Shown: positions 1-12,000 of the stretch, one piece after another
How positions within the stretch are numbered: the first letter of the stretch is position 1
How the letters are laid out: each line of letters starts with the position of its first letter
Source of the DNA: Venturia oleaginea
Lineage: Eukaryota > Ascomycota > Dothideomycetes > Venturiales > Venturiaceae
Assembly: GCA_013176395.1 (NCBI GenBank)
Contig: JABMLP010000004.1
Coordinates: 62,001 to 126,000 of the forward strand
Reading direction: 5' to 3'
DNA length: 64,000 nucleotides
The notes under the pieces: model-generated
Database searches by the model: none
What the model saw: the letters and a program-made list of their open reading frames with translations, nothing else
What the model was told of the DNA's origin: nothing
Position numbers and translations under genes: made by a program

Positions 1-2
1 AG

Positions 3-1139
3 GCTCTCTACGGCCTGAAAAAGTCTCCAAAGCTCTGGTTCGGAGAGCTATCGACCTTCCTAACCACACTTGATTTCCAACCGTGTGAAGAAGATCAATG
101 TCTATTTGTACATCGCCAAATCCTGATTCTCATCTTCGTCTACGTCGACGACTTCCTGATTGTTGCACCAAGGCACCTTAGGCATGAGGTTGAAGCCTTA
201 AAGGTCCGCATCGGTTCGAAGTACAACGTACGAGACCTCAAAACGACATCCAGTTTTCTCAATATCCGAATTACGAGAGATCGAGCTGCAAAGACTCTCC
301 ATCTCTGTCAGGATAGCTACATTGAGAAGCTAGTTACAAAATTCCACCTAGAACACGCAAGGATACCTACAACGCCACTCTCGGGACGCATGCTTGAACC
401 GTACGATCAGATAGCCACACCGGAACAGACCATGGCATTTCAAGAGCGGATAGGTTCTTTAATTCACCCTGCTGTCATTACACGGCCAGATATCGCGCAG
501 GCAGTTAGCGTATTAAGTCAATTCAGCATGAATCCATCTCCAGAGCACCTAAGAGAGGCAGATCGGGTCATTTGCTACCTGAATGGTACAAAGTGGCTTG
601 GACCTTTCTTCGATGGTCGTATTATTCCGCCAGGAGAGACAGTAATTGATGCCTCGAGTGATGCTTCATTCGCAGATGACCAACAAACTCGGAAATCAAC
701 TCAGGGATTCATCATCTCAGCTGTCCAAGGTCCAATCGCTTGGAAATCATCTGAGCAAACTTCGGTCACAACATCGACAACCGAAGCGGAGCTTCTCTCA
801 CTCTCTACAGCATCAAAAGAGTTAATCGCCCTCCAAAGATTTTTCAACCAGATCAACTTTGACCCAGAGCATGGCATCAAGATTAAATGCGACAATATTC
901 AGACAGTCGGCATCATTAACAAACCTACGCCAAACTTAACGACAAAGCTCCGACCCGTCGACGTTCACCATTTTTGGCTCCGGCAAGAGGCTCAAAAAGG
1001 CCAGATTGAGGTCCTTTGGACAAGTACAGATCAAATGCCGGCCGACGGGCTTACAAAGGCTCTTTCAGCACCAAAGCATCTGGAGTTTGTTCGGCAGATT
1101 GGATTGAGGACTGTTATACCCTCTAGAGATAGAAGCTGA
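3..1139 (+). CDS. Ty1/Copia polyprotein, C-terminal part (RT end and RNase H), 5' cut by window edge
   Basis: The frame is open from the window edge to a TGA at 1137-1139, so the first in-frame ATG (390) is not the true start. The visible part begins in the reverse transcriptase at ALYGLKKSPKLW and carries the catalytic VYVDD motif near 140-155. It continues through the connection to a Copia-type RNase H, with DASSDASFADD near 650-680 and a STTEAELLSLS segment near 775-810. The enzyme copies element RNA into cDNA inside virus-like particles. No stop or frameshift is seen here, so the element may be fairly young. The polypurine tract and 3' LTR follow at 1211-1405. Gag, protease and integrase would lie to the left of the window. 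Confidence 0.93.
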   Translation, partial: ALYGLKKSPKLWFGELSTFLTTLDFQPCEEDQCLFVHRQILILIFVYVDDFLIVAPRHLRHEVEALKVRIGSKYNVRDLKTTSSFLNIRITRDRAAKTLHLCQDSYIEKLVTKFHLEHARIPTTPLSGRMLEPYDQIATPEQTMAFQERIGSLIHPAVITRPDIAQAVSVLSQFSMNPSPEHLREADRVICYLNGTKWLGPFFDGRIIPPGETVIDASSDASFADDQQTRKSTQGFIISAVQGPIAWKSSEQTSVTTSTTEAELLSLSTASKELIALQRFFNQINFDPEHGIKIKCDNIQTVGIINKPTPNLTTKLRPVDVHHFWLRQEAQKGQIEVLWTSTDQMPADGLTKALSAPKHLEFVRQIGLRTVIPSRDRS

Positions 1140-1210
1140 TAGAAGTTATCCCATGGGAGGCATTGTATGTTATACAGCAAGCATTCAGATACCCCGCTGC
1201 ACAAGATATC

Positions 1211-1220
1211 TGGGGGGGGG
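1211..1220 (+). other. Polypurine tract of the left-edge Copia element
   Basis: A T followed by nine G lies directly against the TGTCAC start of the 3' LTR. This is the expected position of the plus-strand primer of an LTR retrotransposon. Confidence 0.75.
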
Positions 1221-1405
1221 TGTCACATCCTGGTACAGAAGGCACACTTGAGCTATACCGTTCTTACTTCCTTTATCACAATAGCTCCTGCTAGAGTACA
1301 CACATCATATGTAAACATCAGCTCTACGGCTGAACATAGAACAATACAATACACAATGATAGACATCATACATGTTTACATCACCTTGCAACCCTTACTG
1401 CAACA
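1221..1405 (+). repeat. 3' LTR (185 bp) of the left-edge Copia element
   Basis: The repeat starts TGTCACATCC and ends TTACTGCAACA, giving TG...CA ends. Its boundaries are fixed by the polypurine tract on the left and by an independent inverted copy at 1538-1722 of exactly the same length. The two copies differ at one base (ctctac against ctatac). The 5' LTR lies outside the window, so the target duplication (expected ggtag at 1406-1410) cannot be tested. Confidence 0.88.
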
Positions 1406-1537
1406 GGTAGGGCCACCAAAAGTAGTCCGAGGGCTTCAACTGATAAAACCACAACATTTCTGCGCACCAAGAAAGCCTCGATTCGCTGTGGTACAACCAT
1501 TCGATCAGAGCGCTTGGCTCATGACGCACCCGAAATC

Positions 1538-1722
1538 TGTTGCAGTAAGGGTTGCAAGGTGATGTAAACATGTATGATGTCTATCATTGTGTATTGTATT
1601 GTTCTATGTTCAGCCGTATAGCTGATGTTTACATATGATGTGTGTACTCTAGCAGGAGCTATTGTGATAAAGGAAGTAAGAACGGTATAGCTCAAGTGTG
1701 CCTTCTGTACCAGGATGTGACA
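1538..1722 (-). repeat. Solo LTR (185 bp), inverted, same Copia family
   Basis: This is the reverse complement of the LTR at 1221-1405 with one mismatch. It is flanked by a perfect 5-bp target duplication, aaatc at 1533-1537 and 1723-1727. It is therefore an independent insertion reduced to a solo LTR by LTR-LTR recombination, not a rearranged piece of the neighbouring element. The 132 bp between the two LTRs (1406-1537) show no coding content. Confidence 0.88.
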
Positions 1723-1888
1723 AAATCTGAACATCACTATGAAAACATCAATCAGTACCCAACGTGACGTGGGTATCGGCGATGATCAGCGCTTTATTTG
1801 TTGAAGTCGTACCAGATTTCAACTGCATGTCAGAAGGCCATCATACCGACTAGATACAACTAGAAACAGTACTGTACACCAGGGCCAT

Positions 1889-2092
1889 TGTCACGTTTGA
1901 CCTTGGACTTGACTTGGAAGCATGACTTGAATTCTATGGGATGTGCGAAGTTGTAAGGATGAGGAGCTAACTAAGAGGTAGAGACGAGTCTAAGTACTTG
2001 CGACCAGTCTCGCGCTAGACCTGATCGAGCAGAACCACCACATTTAACTACGTTTAACTGCATTCGAATACCAACATAGTTCGATCATGACA
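1889..2092 (-). repeat. 3' LTR (204 bp) of Gypsy-A
   Basis: On the minus strand the repeat begins TGTCATGATCG next to the purine tract and ends CGTGACA, giving TGTCA...TGACA ends. No second copy is in the window, so the outer limit rests on the terminal motif alone. Confidence 0.62.
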
Positions 2093-2176
2093 GTACCCCC
2101 CAACAAGGCCGAGGCGCAATGGTTCAAACTGAACTATTTGGCGAGGTGACTGATAAACTTGAAGCATGATCGAATC

Positions 2177-5100
2177 CTAACCAGGCCTGTACCCGGTTGG
2201 TTTTGGTTTTCTTGGATATCTCTGGTGAAATTCATCAACCGCGCTCTTTGCGCTGTGCAAGAATTGAAGGGGTTCCCATGTCGGTAAGTAATAGCCTTCC
2301 CATTTAACCTTGTAGTCAAATCTCTTCGTAGCTTTGTTGAATCGTGAATCAACGACTTCATCCAGGGTGTAGATTCCATCGTTTTCTTCAACATCGACGG
2401 GAGGAGGTTGCGAGTCATTCTGGTTTGGAAACATCCTGTCGGAAGGGGGGTAGGCAGGGAGCAGTAGATTTGTATGAAAGACGGGATGGCAATGCATAGA
2501 AGTAGGGAGCTCGAGTTTGTAAGCGTCGTGGTCTAGGGCTTGTAGAATCTTGATTTGCCGGCGAACTTGCAGTCGAACTTTTTGGATGGGCGCGTGGTCT
2601 TGATATTCTTGAGGTTTAGCCAAACCCAGTCACCAACTTTGTAGTTTGGAGAACCAAGCCGATGTTTGTTCTTGAAATATTCGTAGGTAGCGCTGGCGTG
2701 GCGAATCTCGTTGTAGCAAATCTTCTCAAGGTTTGCCATGAAGTCAGCCATGGAATTAGCTTTTCGTGTCTCGGTAATTTCGTGGCGAGAGGCGTTACGG
2801 TCTGGTTGAATTGGCGCTTCCAATCCGGAGCGTGGATCGTAGCCGTAGGCGGCAAAAAATGGTGTGAGTTTTGTTGCATTGGAGGTTGTGTTGTTGATCA
2901 CGAATTCGCAGAGTGGTAACCATTCGTCCCAATCATCTTGTTGATAATTGCAGTAAGCACGGATGTAGATTTCGACTTGGGCATTCGCTCGCTCGGTCCC
3001 GCCATCTGTCTCGGGGTGGAAACTGGTAGAGAGGCGGATTCGGATTCCGAGGCGTTTGCAGAGTACTTTCCAGAGGATAGCAACGAATTGGGATCCTCGG
3101 TCGGAGATAATGCTTCGAGGTAAGTCCGTGGAGGCGGTAGACGTGTTGGAGAAAGAGTAAGGCGCATTCGCGGGCTTCTGGGAGTTTTTGGCAGGGGATA
3201 AGGTGCTTGATTTTGGTGAGGCGATCGACAATTACTAAGAGGCAGGTATTACCTCCTTTGCGTGTAGCAGGTAAATCGGTAATGAAGTCCATCTGGATGT
3301 CTTCCCATCTTCGTTGAGGGGCTTCGAGAGTGTTGAGGAGTCCTTGGTACATTAGGTTGCTCGGTTTTGCGCGTCGACAGGCGTCGCATCGTGAGACCCA
3401 TTTGTCCGAGGTGGCGTGCATGCCATGCCAGTAGTAGAACTTGCGGAGTTTGAGGAAGTTGTTAGCTTTACCCGAGTGACCTGCGACATTACAGTCGTGG
3501 TTCGCTTTTAGAATGTATGCTTGCAGTGTATCGTCTTGGGGAATAAATAGACACTTTTTATACCAAAGGCGGCCGTCGCGTTCTTCGCAGTCCTGCATCC
3601 GCAACGTTCGGTGGTGGGTTTTGCCGTCGCGTAGTTTTTTCAAGACTTCGCGTGGTTCTTTGTCTTTAGTCAACGCTCTAGCGTAGAGTTCTTCAAACTT
3701 GTCTTCGTCCCAAATAAGCTCTTCGTCGTCTGGGTCTTGCGAAGGGATGAATATGTCCGGAGGGGAGAACGGGGTGGTTGGGGTTTGTTCTTCAGCTACT
3801 GCGTCGTTGCTAGGTTTGTTCCATATATCGTTGAGGGGCTCAAGGGATTCGTCCCCGTCATTTTCGGAAGAGTCGCGGTAGTCTGGGTTTTTCTCGAAGT
3901 CTTGTGGAGAGGAGTGGTCACGAAGCGTAACTGGGCATAATGAAAGATTGTGGACTTGGAGCGCTAGTTCTTTTCGAATCTTAGGGTCAAGTGTGTGGGG
4001 TTTAAGCATAACCTGTGACTGGTGCTGGATACGCGGGTCGGATACGTTTGAGGGGAGGTCTTGGGAGCGGCGGGTCAAGGCGTCGGGTTTCGTAGTATCT
4101 TTTCCTGGTCTCCATTTGATTTCGAAGTGGAATTGGGAGAGGAATTCGGCCCAACGGGCTTGTCGGCGAGTGAGTTTTTTGGTTGACATGTAGTATTCGA
4201 GGTTTCGGTGCTCTGTAATAACTTCGATCGGGTCTTCAGTTCCTTCGAGCTCTCCTCGCCACTCTTCAAATGCGCGAATGATTGCTAGGAGTTCTTTGTC
4301 GTAGATTTCGTAATTACACTCCTGGGGTGTGAACTTGTGAGATAAGAAGGCGACGGGGTGTAGCAAACCGTCATTGCCGATTTGTGAGAGTACTCCAGCG
4401 CCTACCCAGTCGGAGGCGTCTGTTTCGACAATACACTTCTTTGTAGGGTCGAAATGTGCGAGGATTGGTGCGGAGATGAAGGCTTCTTGGAGTTTATCAA
4501 AAGCGGCGCGCTGTTTTGGGCCGAAGTAGAACGGCTTGTCTTTTTTCAGTAAGTCGGTAAGAGGGTTCGCGGTGGAGGAGTAATTGAAAATAAAACGGCG
4601 GTAGAAATTGGCAAAACCGAGGAAGGATTGGACGTCATGGCGAGTGGTACAGTATTGCCAATCAATGATTGTTTTGACTTTGTCCGGGTCCATCCGGATT
4701 CCGTGGTCTGTGATAATTAAACTGAGAAATTTGGCTTCTGTCTGGTAGAATTCGCATTTGTCGATGTCGATGTTGAGTCCTGCTGCGTGCATTCGTTCGA
4801 TAACCTGCCGCACTTGAATTTTATGCTTTTCGAGAGTTTCGCTGTAGATTAGGATGTCGTCGAGGTACGCGGTGCAGAAAACGTCGAGGAAGTCTTTAAG
4901 TTGTTCGTTAATATACAACTGCCAGGTCGCCGGGGCATTGCAGAGGCCGAAGTTCATAACTAGAGATTCGAACAGACCGAAGCGGGTTCTGAATGCAATG
5001 AGAGGAACGCTGTCGGGGTGGACTCGGAGTGCGTTGAATGCTGAGATAATATCGATCTTCGTGAAGTACTTGGCTTTGCTGAGTTTGTCTAGGGTTTCGC

Positions 5101-5381
5101 GGAGTAAGGGAATAGGGTATCGGTTTTTTCGAGTAATGGCGTTGAGTTTTCGGTAGTCTACGCAGAATCGCAGACCACCACCTGGTTTTTTAACAAAGAT
5201 ACATGGGGAACTGACGTCGGACTGGCTTTTTCTGATAAAACCTTTTCCCAAATTCTCCTCCAGCCATTTCCGGAGGCATTTGAGTTCGTTCTGGGACATA
5301 CCGTAGAGAGGAGCGTTGGGTAACTGGTCTTTCTTGTCTTCTTGAATTTCGATTTTGTGGTCGACGAGGCGTGAAGGGGCC
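2177..5381 (-). pseudogene. Gypsy-A pol relic: RT, RNase H, integrase and chromodomain with two frameshifts
   Basis: The RT shows GGGLRFCVDYRKLN and the catalytic AYLDDILIY. RNase H begins at VETDASDWVG. The integrase has the HHCC zinc finger, then D (QMDFITDLP), D (ISDRGSQF) and E (HPETDGGTERAN). A chromodomain ends the protein (DEVVDSRFNK to WEGYYLPTWEP), which classes it as a chromovirus. The frame changes near 3125, inside the integrase core, and changes back near 2555 at an AAA run, so the product is broken. The reading frame stays open beyond 5381, but those first residues are antisense translation of element B and not part of this protein. The right end of real similarity is about residue APSRLVDHKIE. 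Confidence 0.88.
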
Positions 5382-5818
5382 AAGAAGCAAGGGCCAACTG
5401 TAAGGGCCAATCCACAGTAAATTCTCGCAAAATTTACAAAGAGGAAATCAGAGGTCATCCTAAGACAGCGTAGTCTTAGGAGTTGAAGCTGTAATAAGCT
5501 GAGGAAAGAAAGAGTTAGGAAGAGAGATTCAATACCCTTGACCTTCATAGTCCCTAGGAGCTCCGTCCTTAGTAATAAGGGTTGCAGAGCAGACTGTCAA
5601 GGATGAAATCAGTCGGAAGGAAACTCAGCCTCAGAGCCTGTACTCGATGATTGAAACGTCAATCAAGATTGATAACCGCCTATTCGCAAGAAAACTTCAG
5701 AGGAAGGGAGTTAGTTCTTATCGAGGACATGGAAGCAACAGTCGTGCGAATATAGGTGTTTGAGTTGATCCATACGGACCGCAGTTAATGGAGCTCGACA
5801 AGATTCAGAGCGCTCCAC

Positions 5819-6901
5819 GTGGATCCAAGAAAGGCACAGGTCAGAAAGCCCAAAAAGAACAACACTGGACGTTTCACGAATCAGGGACAACGATTCGGAA
5901 ACTCAGCCATGGGCTCAGGACACCTCAAGGCTTTACAATCCGATGCGTCAGTACCGCCAATCCACAACATACTGAGCTGGACGGCTTGTTATGAGGACGA
6001 CTGCAAGGTACACCTATCCGAGAAGCAGAGCTCCGGATACTACCCTCGGGATAGAGGAGGTTACCAAGGCAACGGCAATGTCAAAGGACATCTCGCTATG
6101 ATGAGTTCGTCATCTAGCTCACCCGGTCTTTATGGCACTCAGTTGGGATTGCCAAAAGCAGAGTATGGCACAAACCAATTCGGGGTTGGGAATACAATGG
6201 CTGCTTTCAAAGTTATCAGCAGATACCCAAGCATGAGAAAGAATCCGGAACACGATCTTCACTGGATGATTCCATCGAACTGGTACAAAGTCAAAGAATG
6301 CCCACTGTGGGAGCACAAGTCCGAGGAAGACCCAGGAGAACTAGATTGGGAATTCCACTGGGTTCACGAAAAGGAAGTCAATAATACGACCCTCAGGAAG
6401 ATCATGAAAATCCCAAACATCAGTACAGATGTACAGTACGTCCACCACAGACACTCACCTATGAATTGCTGCGAGTATGAGGAATGCGATTTACCTCAGC
6501 ACCAGGAAATGAAAGATCTTGGAGAAATACTCCAAGAGTTGCCAACCATTTCCGGGAGTTGGTCTATACCAAACGAAAACGAATCTCTACAGACTATGTC
6601 GGGCAACGACAGTGAGTCTACAGTAGAAGACAACTCCAACGAAGGAGAATCGAAGGAAGATCTAGAGTTTATGACCTTCCGGCTCTCACGTTTGACGCGA
6701 GACGTTGAACGAGCAATTGATCAGGACGATTCTCAGTGCAAAGACGTCCATCCAAATGCATGCCTTGACTTCACCTGCCCATACCATCCGAATGGGGCAA
6801 GGAACCTTCGACACCTTGTCCGACGATTGGACATCGCAGTCAAAACAAAGCAAGCACGTAAATGGCATGAGAATTCGGGAAACGAGGAGGATCAACAGTA
6901 G
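5819..6901 (+). pseudogene. Gypsy-B gag-linker frame (no capsid, no zinc knuckle)
   Basis: A 360-residue frame that corresponds to the region between the capsid/zinc knuckle and the protease of related Gypsy elements. Near its N-terminus it has the motif SWTACYEDDCKVHLSEKQSS followed by GYYPRDR, which recurs in Gypsy-D at about 19,250-19,325. The middle is acidic and serine-rich. No capsid or CCHC motif is visible upstream. In a second frame at 5788 a MELDKIQSAPRG segment resembles the MDLD motif that usually follows the capsid, which suggests an upstream deletion and a frameshift. Confidence 0.7.
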
Positions 6902-6912
6902 AGAGGCCTCTG

Positions 6913-7726
6913 TTGAATCCTAATGAAGCGCCTCATTTTCTGAACAACCTTGGTATATCCAAGATACTGGTCGAAGGAAAGATTGACCACGTACCAGCAT
7001 GGGCCTTCATCGACACTGGTGCCGATAGGAATCTTCTAAGCGAGAAATTGGTCGACGAATGGAAACTACCCGTACGGTCGAAACGGCATCCATATCCACT
7101 AACTATCGCTGATGGAAAACCTGTCGACTCCAATGGAGGCATGGTGATTTACGAAGCAGACATAACCTTGTGGATACAAGGGAGGAAAGAACAGATTGTT
7201 CTAGACGTCACGAATATTGGAGACTCGGATTTGATCCTTGGTCTGCCATGGCTTCGAACTCACAATCCGCATATCGACTGGAGAACATTGACGCTCACGT
7301 TCCCAGACCAACGATATCCCGTGCAGGCTAGCATGCGCGCTAGAACACGGACAGCACAAAGACCTTTGCGGAAAAGGCCTACACACGTTGAAGTGGCATA
7401 CTGCTATCGTCTCCAGAGAGAGGAGGATAGGTCAGTGTTCCAAATTCCCCATGAGTACAAGGAATTTGCGGAACTTTTTAAAGGGGAATCGATCGAAGAT
7501 TCTCTTCCACCACACCAACCATGGGATCATGAGATCAAGCTCAAGAATAATGAACAACCGAAGAAGTTCAAGATCTATCCATTGAGGGAAGATCAGCTTG
7601 AAACCCTTCGTGAATATATCGACGATTTCACGAAGAAGAAGTTCATCAGGGAGTCGAAGTCACCCGCCGGATATTCAGTTTTCTACGTACCCAAGCCCGA
7701 TGGTTCACAACGATTGTGTGTCGACT
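6913..7726 (+). pseudogene. Gypsy-B protease and N-terminal RT, cut by Gypsy-C
   Basis: The aspartic protease motif FIDTGADRNLLSEKLV lies near 7008-7055 and its second conserved element ILGLPWLRTHNPHIDW near 7225-7280. The RT thumb-proximal part follows (FIRESKSPAG, YVPKPDGSQRLCVD) and stops at the insertion point of Gypsy-C. There is no in-frame ATG at the front. In the related element G the pol frame also begins just after the gag-linker stop, which fits expression by frameshift or re-initiation. Confidence 0.85.
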
Positions 7727-7902
7727 TGTTATGGGCATGGTCCATGGTTGGTATAGGCTAAGAGCCTAAGCCTGATTGAGCCTAGTATAGAGAAAGAACC
7801 TCATTGAGGTTCTCTGTTTGTAGATACCTTCACTCCTTAACTGAATCTAAACAATCTTTGGCTACGAGTATGCTGCGTCTTTCCAGCTACCGTCCCGTAA
7901 TA
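7727..7902 (+). repeat. 5' LTR of Gypsy-C
   Basis: It begins TGTTATGGGCATGG at the break in Gypsy-B. Identity with the 3' LTR runs to CCGTCCCGTAATA. The true end may be a little further right, at TTCTTTACA (7920), because the 3' copy is cut or abutted by Gypsy-D at exactly this point. A GAGAA...TTCTC imperfect hairpin lies near 7790-7820. Confidence 0.75.
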
Positions 7903-7936
7903 TAGATTCAGTTCTTTACAAACCTAGGTGTACTTG

Positions 7937-9031
7937 ATGCGTAGCAACAGTACCCTATCGACTCCTACAACCTACACCCCTACTACCGACGACGACCCAA
8001 TCGCGAGCATTACGCAAGGAATCGACAAACTCTCAATGGCTCGAGCAAATTCGCCTGACACCGTACAACAATTGGTGGCAGCTCTGACCGCAGTCAGTGT
8101 TGATGGGAACACCGGTGCAAAAGCTATTGCATGGCCTAAATGGGACGGGAAAAGAGACAACTACACGCTGTTCAGATGGCAGATCAAGACAAAAATCACT
8201 GTTGAAAATGGGAAGCTTGGAAGCAATCAAGGAATATGCGCGAACATCTTCAACGGGCTTCCGATAGAGAAACAACAACGCGTCATCCAATGGCTAAGCA
8301 ATGGAGAGCAACATGACAACTACGAACCCGAGTCCTTTATCAAGCATATGGACGACAAGTTCTTAGATCATGAAGCGGAAGCTAAAGCTCTCGACGAGCT
8401 GAACAAGATTAGCCAAGGCAGCAGACAATCGTTCGAAGACTTCCGCCAGCAGTTCGAACAACTGACATCGCACGCTGGATCCCTAGCGCCGCAAAGAGCC
8501 TCAAAGATCACTATCATGAACAACGCGCTCAACTACTCCCTCTAACAGACCTTGAAATCAGTGCGATTGTCCAGGGACGACTACGACACTTACGTAAAAG
8601 ATGTACAGTACTTCGCGACGAAGACAGAGGCTCTATCCCACCAACGCCGCTATCCAAGTACGGATAAGGAGACGCCAACGACTCGAGGGAGGCCACAATC
8701 ACCCCAAACAGTCAGTCGTGACGCAGAAGGCGATGTCGAAATGACTGGCATCAACGCCCTTTCAGCGCAGATCGCAGCACTGATAGCTCGGGTCGATACA
8801 CTCGGAAAGGATGCGAAGAAGGACCGACGACCTAGAGCGAAATGGCGATCCCAAACAGAGTTCTTGGCACTTATACAAGCGGGCAAATGCGGGCGCTGTA
8901 AGAAGCCCAAGCACCACCCGAACGTATGCGAATTCCGACCAGCAACACGTTCAAAGACTCAGGTCACTGCGGTAATCACACAGCATACCGATGACTCCCT
9001 ACAGGAAGCCTCATCAGAGTCGGAAAACTAG
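7937..9031 (+). pseudogene. Gypsy-C gag with one in-frame TAA
   Basis: The ATG at 7937 opens a frame that runs to a TAA at 8543-8545 and continues in the same frame to 9031. Around the stop the sequence reads ctc TAA cag, which a single C-to-T change from CAA would explain. The first part is a capsid-like region (KWDGKRDNYTLFRWQIKTK, SFEDFRQQFEQLTSHAGSL). Near the end a CCHC zinc knuckle is visible (CGRCKKPKHHPNVC, 8889-8930). The protein would package element RNA in particles. Confidence 0.82.
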
Positions 9032-9039
9032 CTACCCTT

Positions 9040-12000
9040 GTGCATCGTCGCGCACGAGGGTCTGAAGTAGATGTACATGGCGAAGACATTACAAAGCTAC
9101 CAGGCATAAGAGAAATCAAAGCAGCAAAGGATAGGATGGAAAGTACACCCTTCTTGATAGATACCTTGATCAATGGAACTTCTTTCACCGAATCCTTCTT
9201 TGATAACGGCTGCCTCCCTTATGCTGCTTTCAGCGAGAAGAGTGTCCAAACACATCGTCTACCGCGCATCCCAATTGACACCAAACAATTGGCACTGGCT
9301 AAAGAGAGCCACGAGAACGGAGAAGACCTCCGTATTACGCACATGACCTACGCTACGATCGACATTGATGGTCGAGCAGAGCGAGTCTATGGGTATATAG
9401 TGAAAGGATTGAGCTTCCCTATTATCCTAGGCAAGGCATGGGCAGAGAGAAACTGGGTGCGATATATAGCAGCTAAGAGAAAGCTGCTTATTGGTCAAGG
9501 ATCCCAGCGCATCACGGTAAGAGAAAAGGGGTGGCTAGAACAGAACACCAAAGCGCGAGACCGGCTCGCTCACGTGCGGGCGGCTTGTCTAGTGTCAGGA
9601 TCTGTATTTGCAGCTATTGTTGGAAGGGCCCAGCGACGGTTGAGAAGAGATGGACCGGATGGTACACAAGTGCTGGCTATCTCGATGTCGGATATCAACA
9701 AGGCCCTAAGCAAGTTAGCAGAAAGAAAACAGAGAAAGACTGAGGAAGAAATCCGACAAGAGATACCAGAAGAAATAGCAGAGCATGCTGATGCCTTTCT
9801 CGACGACGAAGACGGAGAGATCGCGCCCCATCAAGAGGGTCGCGATCACGTTATCGAATTGATACGAGATGAACAAGGTCGCGAGGCAGAAGTTCCTTGG
9901 GGCCCATTATACGGCATGTCGAGGGAAGAGCTATTAGTCCTACGAAAAACACTTTCGGACTATATGGACAAGGGCTGGATACGCGCCAGCAACTCACCAG
10001 CGGCAGCCCCAGTCTTATTTGTAAGGAAACCAGGTGGAGGCATTCGGATGTGTGTAGACTATCGGGCACTGAATCGAATCACTCGATCGGACCGCTACCC
10101 ATTGCCACTAATCCGAGAAACCCTACGAAATCTAGCAACAGCGCGCTGGTACACCAAACTTGACGTCAGAGCGGCATTTCATCGGCTCCGCATCAAGCAC
10201 GGCGATGAGTGGAAAACGGCTTTTCGCACTCGATTTGGACTATTCGAATGGCTAGTTACCCCCTTCGGACTAGCTGGCGCACCCGCGAGCTTTCAACGAT
10301 ACATCAACGGAGTCCTACGGGAATCCCTAGATATCTGCTGTTCAGCCTACATGGACGATGTCTTGATATGGAGCGACGGCGACTATCTGGATCACATGGT
10401 TAAGGTTAACCAAATTCTTGCCAAGCTCAAGACTGCTGGACTTCGGCTAGACGTAAGCAAGTGCGAGTTTGCTGTTCAGGAGGTCAAATATCTGGGGTTC
10501 ATTATCACTGCAGGAGAAGGGATCAAAGTCGACCCAGAGAAAGTTGCCGCGATTAAAGAATGGGAGGCTCCAGTCAATGTCACAGGCGTACGCTCCTTCC
10601 TAGGCTTTGCAAATTTCTACCGAGACTTCATCGACAACTTCTCAGAGCTCTCCGACCCCTTAATCAAGTTAACACGGAAGGCCGTCGCTTTTGTCTGGAA
10701 CAAAGAACATGAGAACGCCTTTCAAGTCTTGAAGGAGCTATTCATCTCCGCCCCAATACTGGCTCACTGGAATCCAGACCTGGATACGGTACTCGAGTGC
10801 GACTGCTCTGGCTACGCGCTGGGAGGCACGTTGTCGCAGAAGGATATGAAAGGAAAACTACGACCAGTAGCATACTTCTCCCGCAAGCTCACTGCGGCTG
10901 AATGTAACTACGAGATCCACGATAAAGAATTACTGGCAGTAATCAAGTCCATTGAACACTGGAGAGGAGAACTACGCAGTGTTGCAGCACCTTTCAAAGT
11001 CCTTACCGATCACAAGAATCTCCGCTACTTTATGACAGCGCAGCGTTTGTCAGAGAGACAAGCAAGATGGTCGCTAATTCTATCTGAGTACCAATTCCAG
11101 CTGGAATTTCGCGCCGGAAAACTAGCGCAAAGACCAGACGCACTATCAAGAAGACATCAAGATATGCCACATGACAAGAACGACGAGAGACTACAAGGGC
11201 GAGTGGCCCAGTTGATCAAGGACGAATGGCTTCCTCCTCTTTCCGAGAGGACGACCGAAACAATCGCAATACAAGCCCTTATCTGCCCAGTCAATACACC
11301 GAATACATCCAATAGTACATGGGACGTTATACGGGAGCCCCAGCAAAATACTGGACTGGACGGTCGACACCAGCTGACTGCCGAAAACGGTCAACACCGG
11401 TCCACTACTAGGTACGGTCAAAACCGGTCAGTTGCAAAAGGATGCGATCTTTTCGAGAAACCAGAGTTACAACTTCTCTGGGATCGCGCAATAGCAGAGG
11501 ACCAATCCCTACGAAGCTATTCATACGGCTATAGTTACTGGCGAACGTTCCTTTCCTCCAGAGCTCAAGTTGTCGGTACAGCTACCCGAATGCGAAGTAG
11601 ACGACCACGGCGCGGTCACGAGAAGAGGGATCCTATGGGTACCAGATTGGGAACCGCTGCGAACAACGCTGGTCCAACAAACTCACGATTCCCATGTTAC
11701 TGGACACCCAGGGAGAGATAGCACGCTTGCGATTCTATCCAGAAGTTTCTTTTGGCCCCAACAATACAAGACAGTCCGGCAGTTTGTACGTAATTGCGAC
11801 GTATGTGGGAGAACAGGAATATGGCGTGATAAGAAGCGAGGTCTTCTGAAACCACTTCCAATCCCGGCCCGCTTCCACAGCGAGCTATCAATCGATTTCA
11901 TGACTGATTTGCCCGCGGAGGAAAACGGCCCAAAATACCTCATGGTTATCACAGATCGCCTCCTCAAAAGTGTTACGTTGGAGGCTATGACTACAATGAG

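Larger units (their letters stand above)
1889..5381 (-). mobile_element. Gypsy-A: 5'-truncated Ty3/Gypsy chromovirus on the minus strand
   Basis: Read on the minus strand, the element holds RT, RNase H, integrase, a chromodomain, a short purine tract (GGGGGT, about 2093-2099) and one LTR (1889-2092). Gag, protease and the 5' LTR are missing. At 5381/5382 the sequence switches abruptly to a fragment of family B/G in the opposite orientation. The loss and the junction imply rearrangement after insertion. The element cannot be autonomous. Confidence 0.85.
5382..7726 (+). mobile_element. Gypsy-B: internal fragment of the B/G family
   Basis: The fragment is nearly identical to 28,527-30,872 of element G, with scattered mostly transition differences such as tatatcc against tacatcc. 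It keeps part of the leader, the gag-linker frame, the protease and the first part of RT. On the left it is cut at 5382 against Gypsy-A. On the right it is cut in the RT after RLCVD, at 7726/7727, where the LTR of Gypsy-C begins. Neither LTR is present. The rest of this copy (homologous to 30,873 onward) is not found again downstream of the nested insertions. Confidence 0.88.

Noticed and set aside
2933..5548. One 871-codon minus-strand frame taken as a single protein.
   Set aside because: The first 50 or so codons (5382-5548) are antisense to the Gypsy-B leader and recur on their own at 28,481-28,693. Only the part from 5381 downward is Gypsy-A pol.
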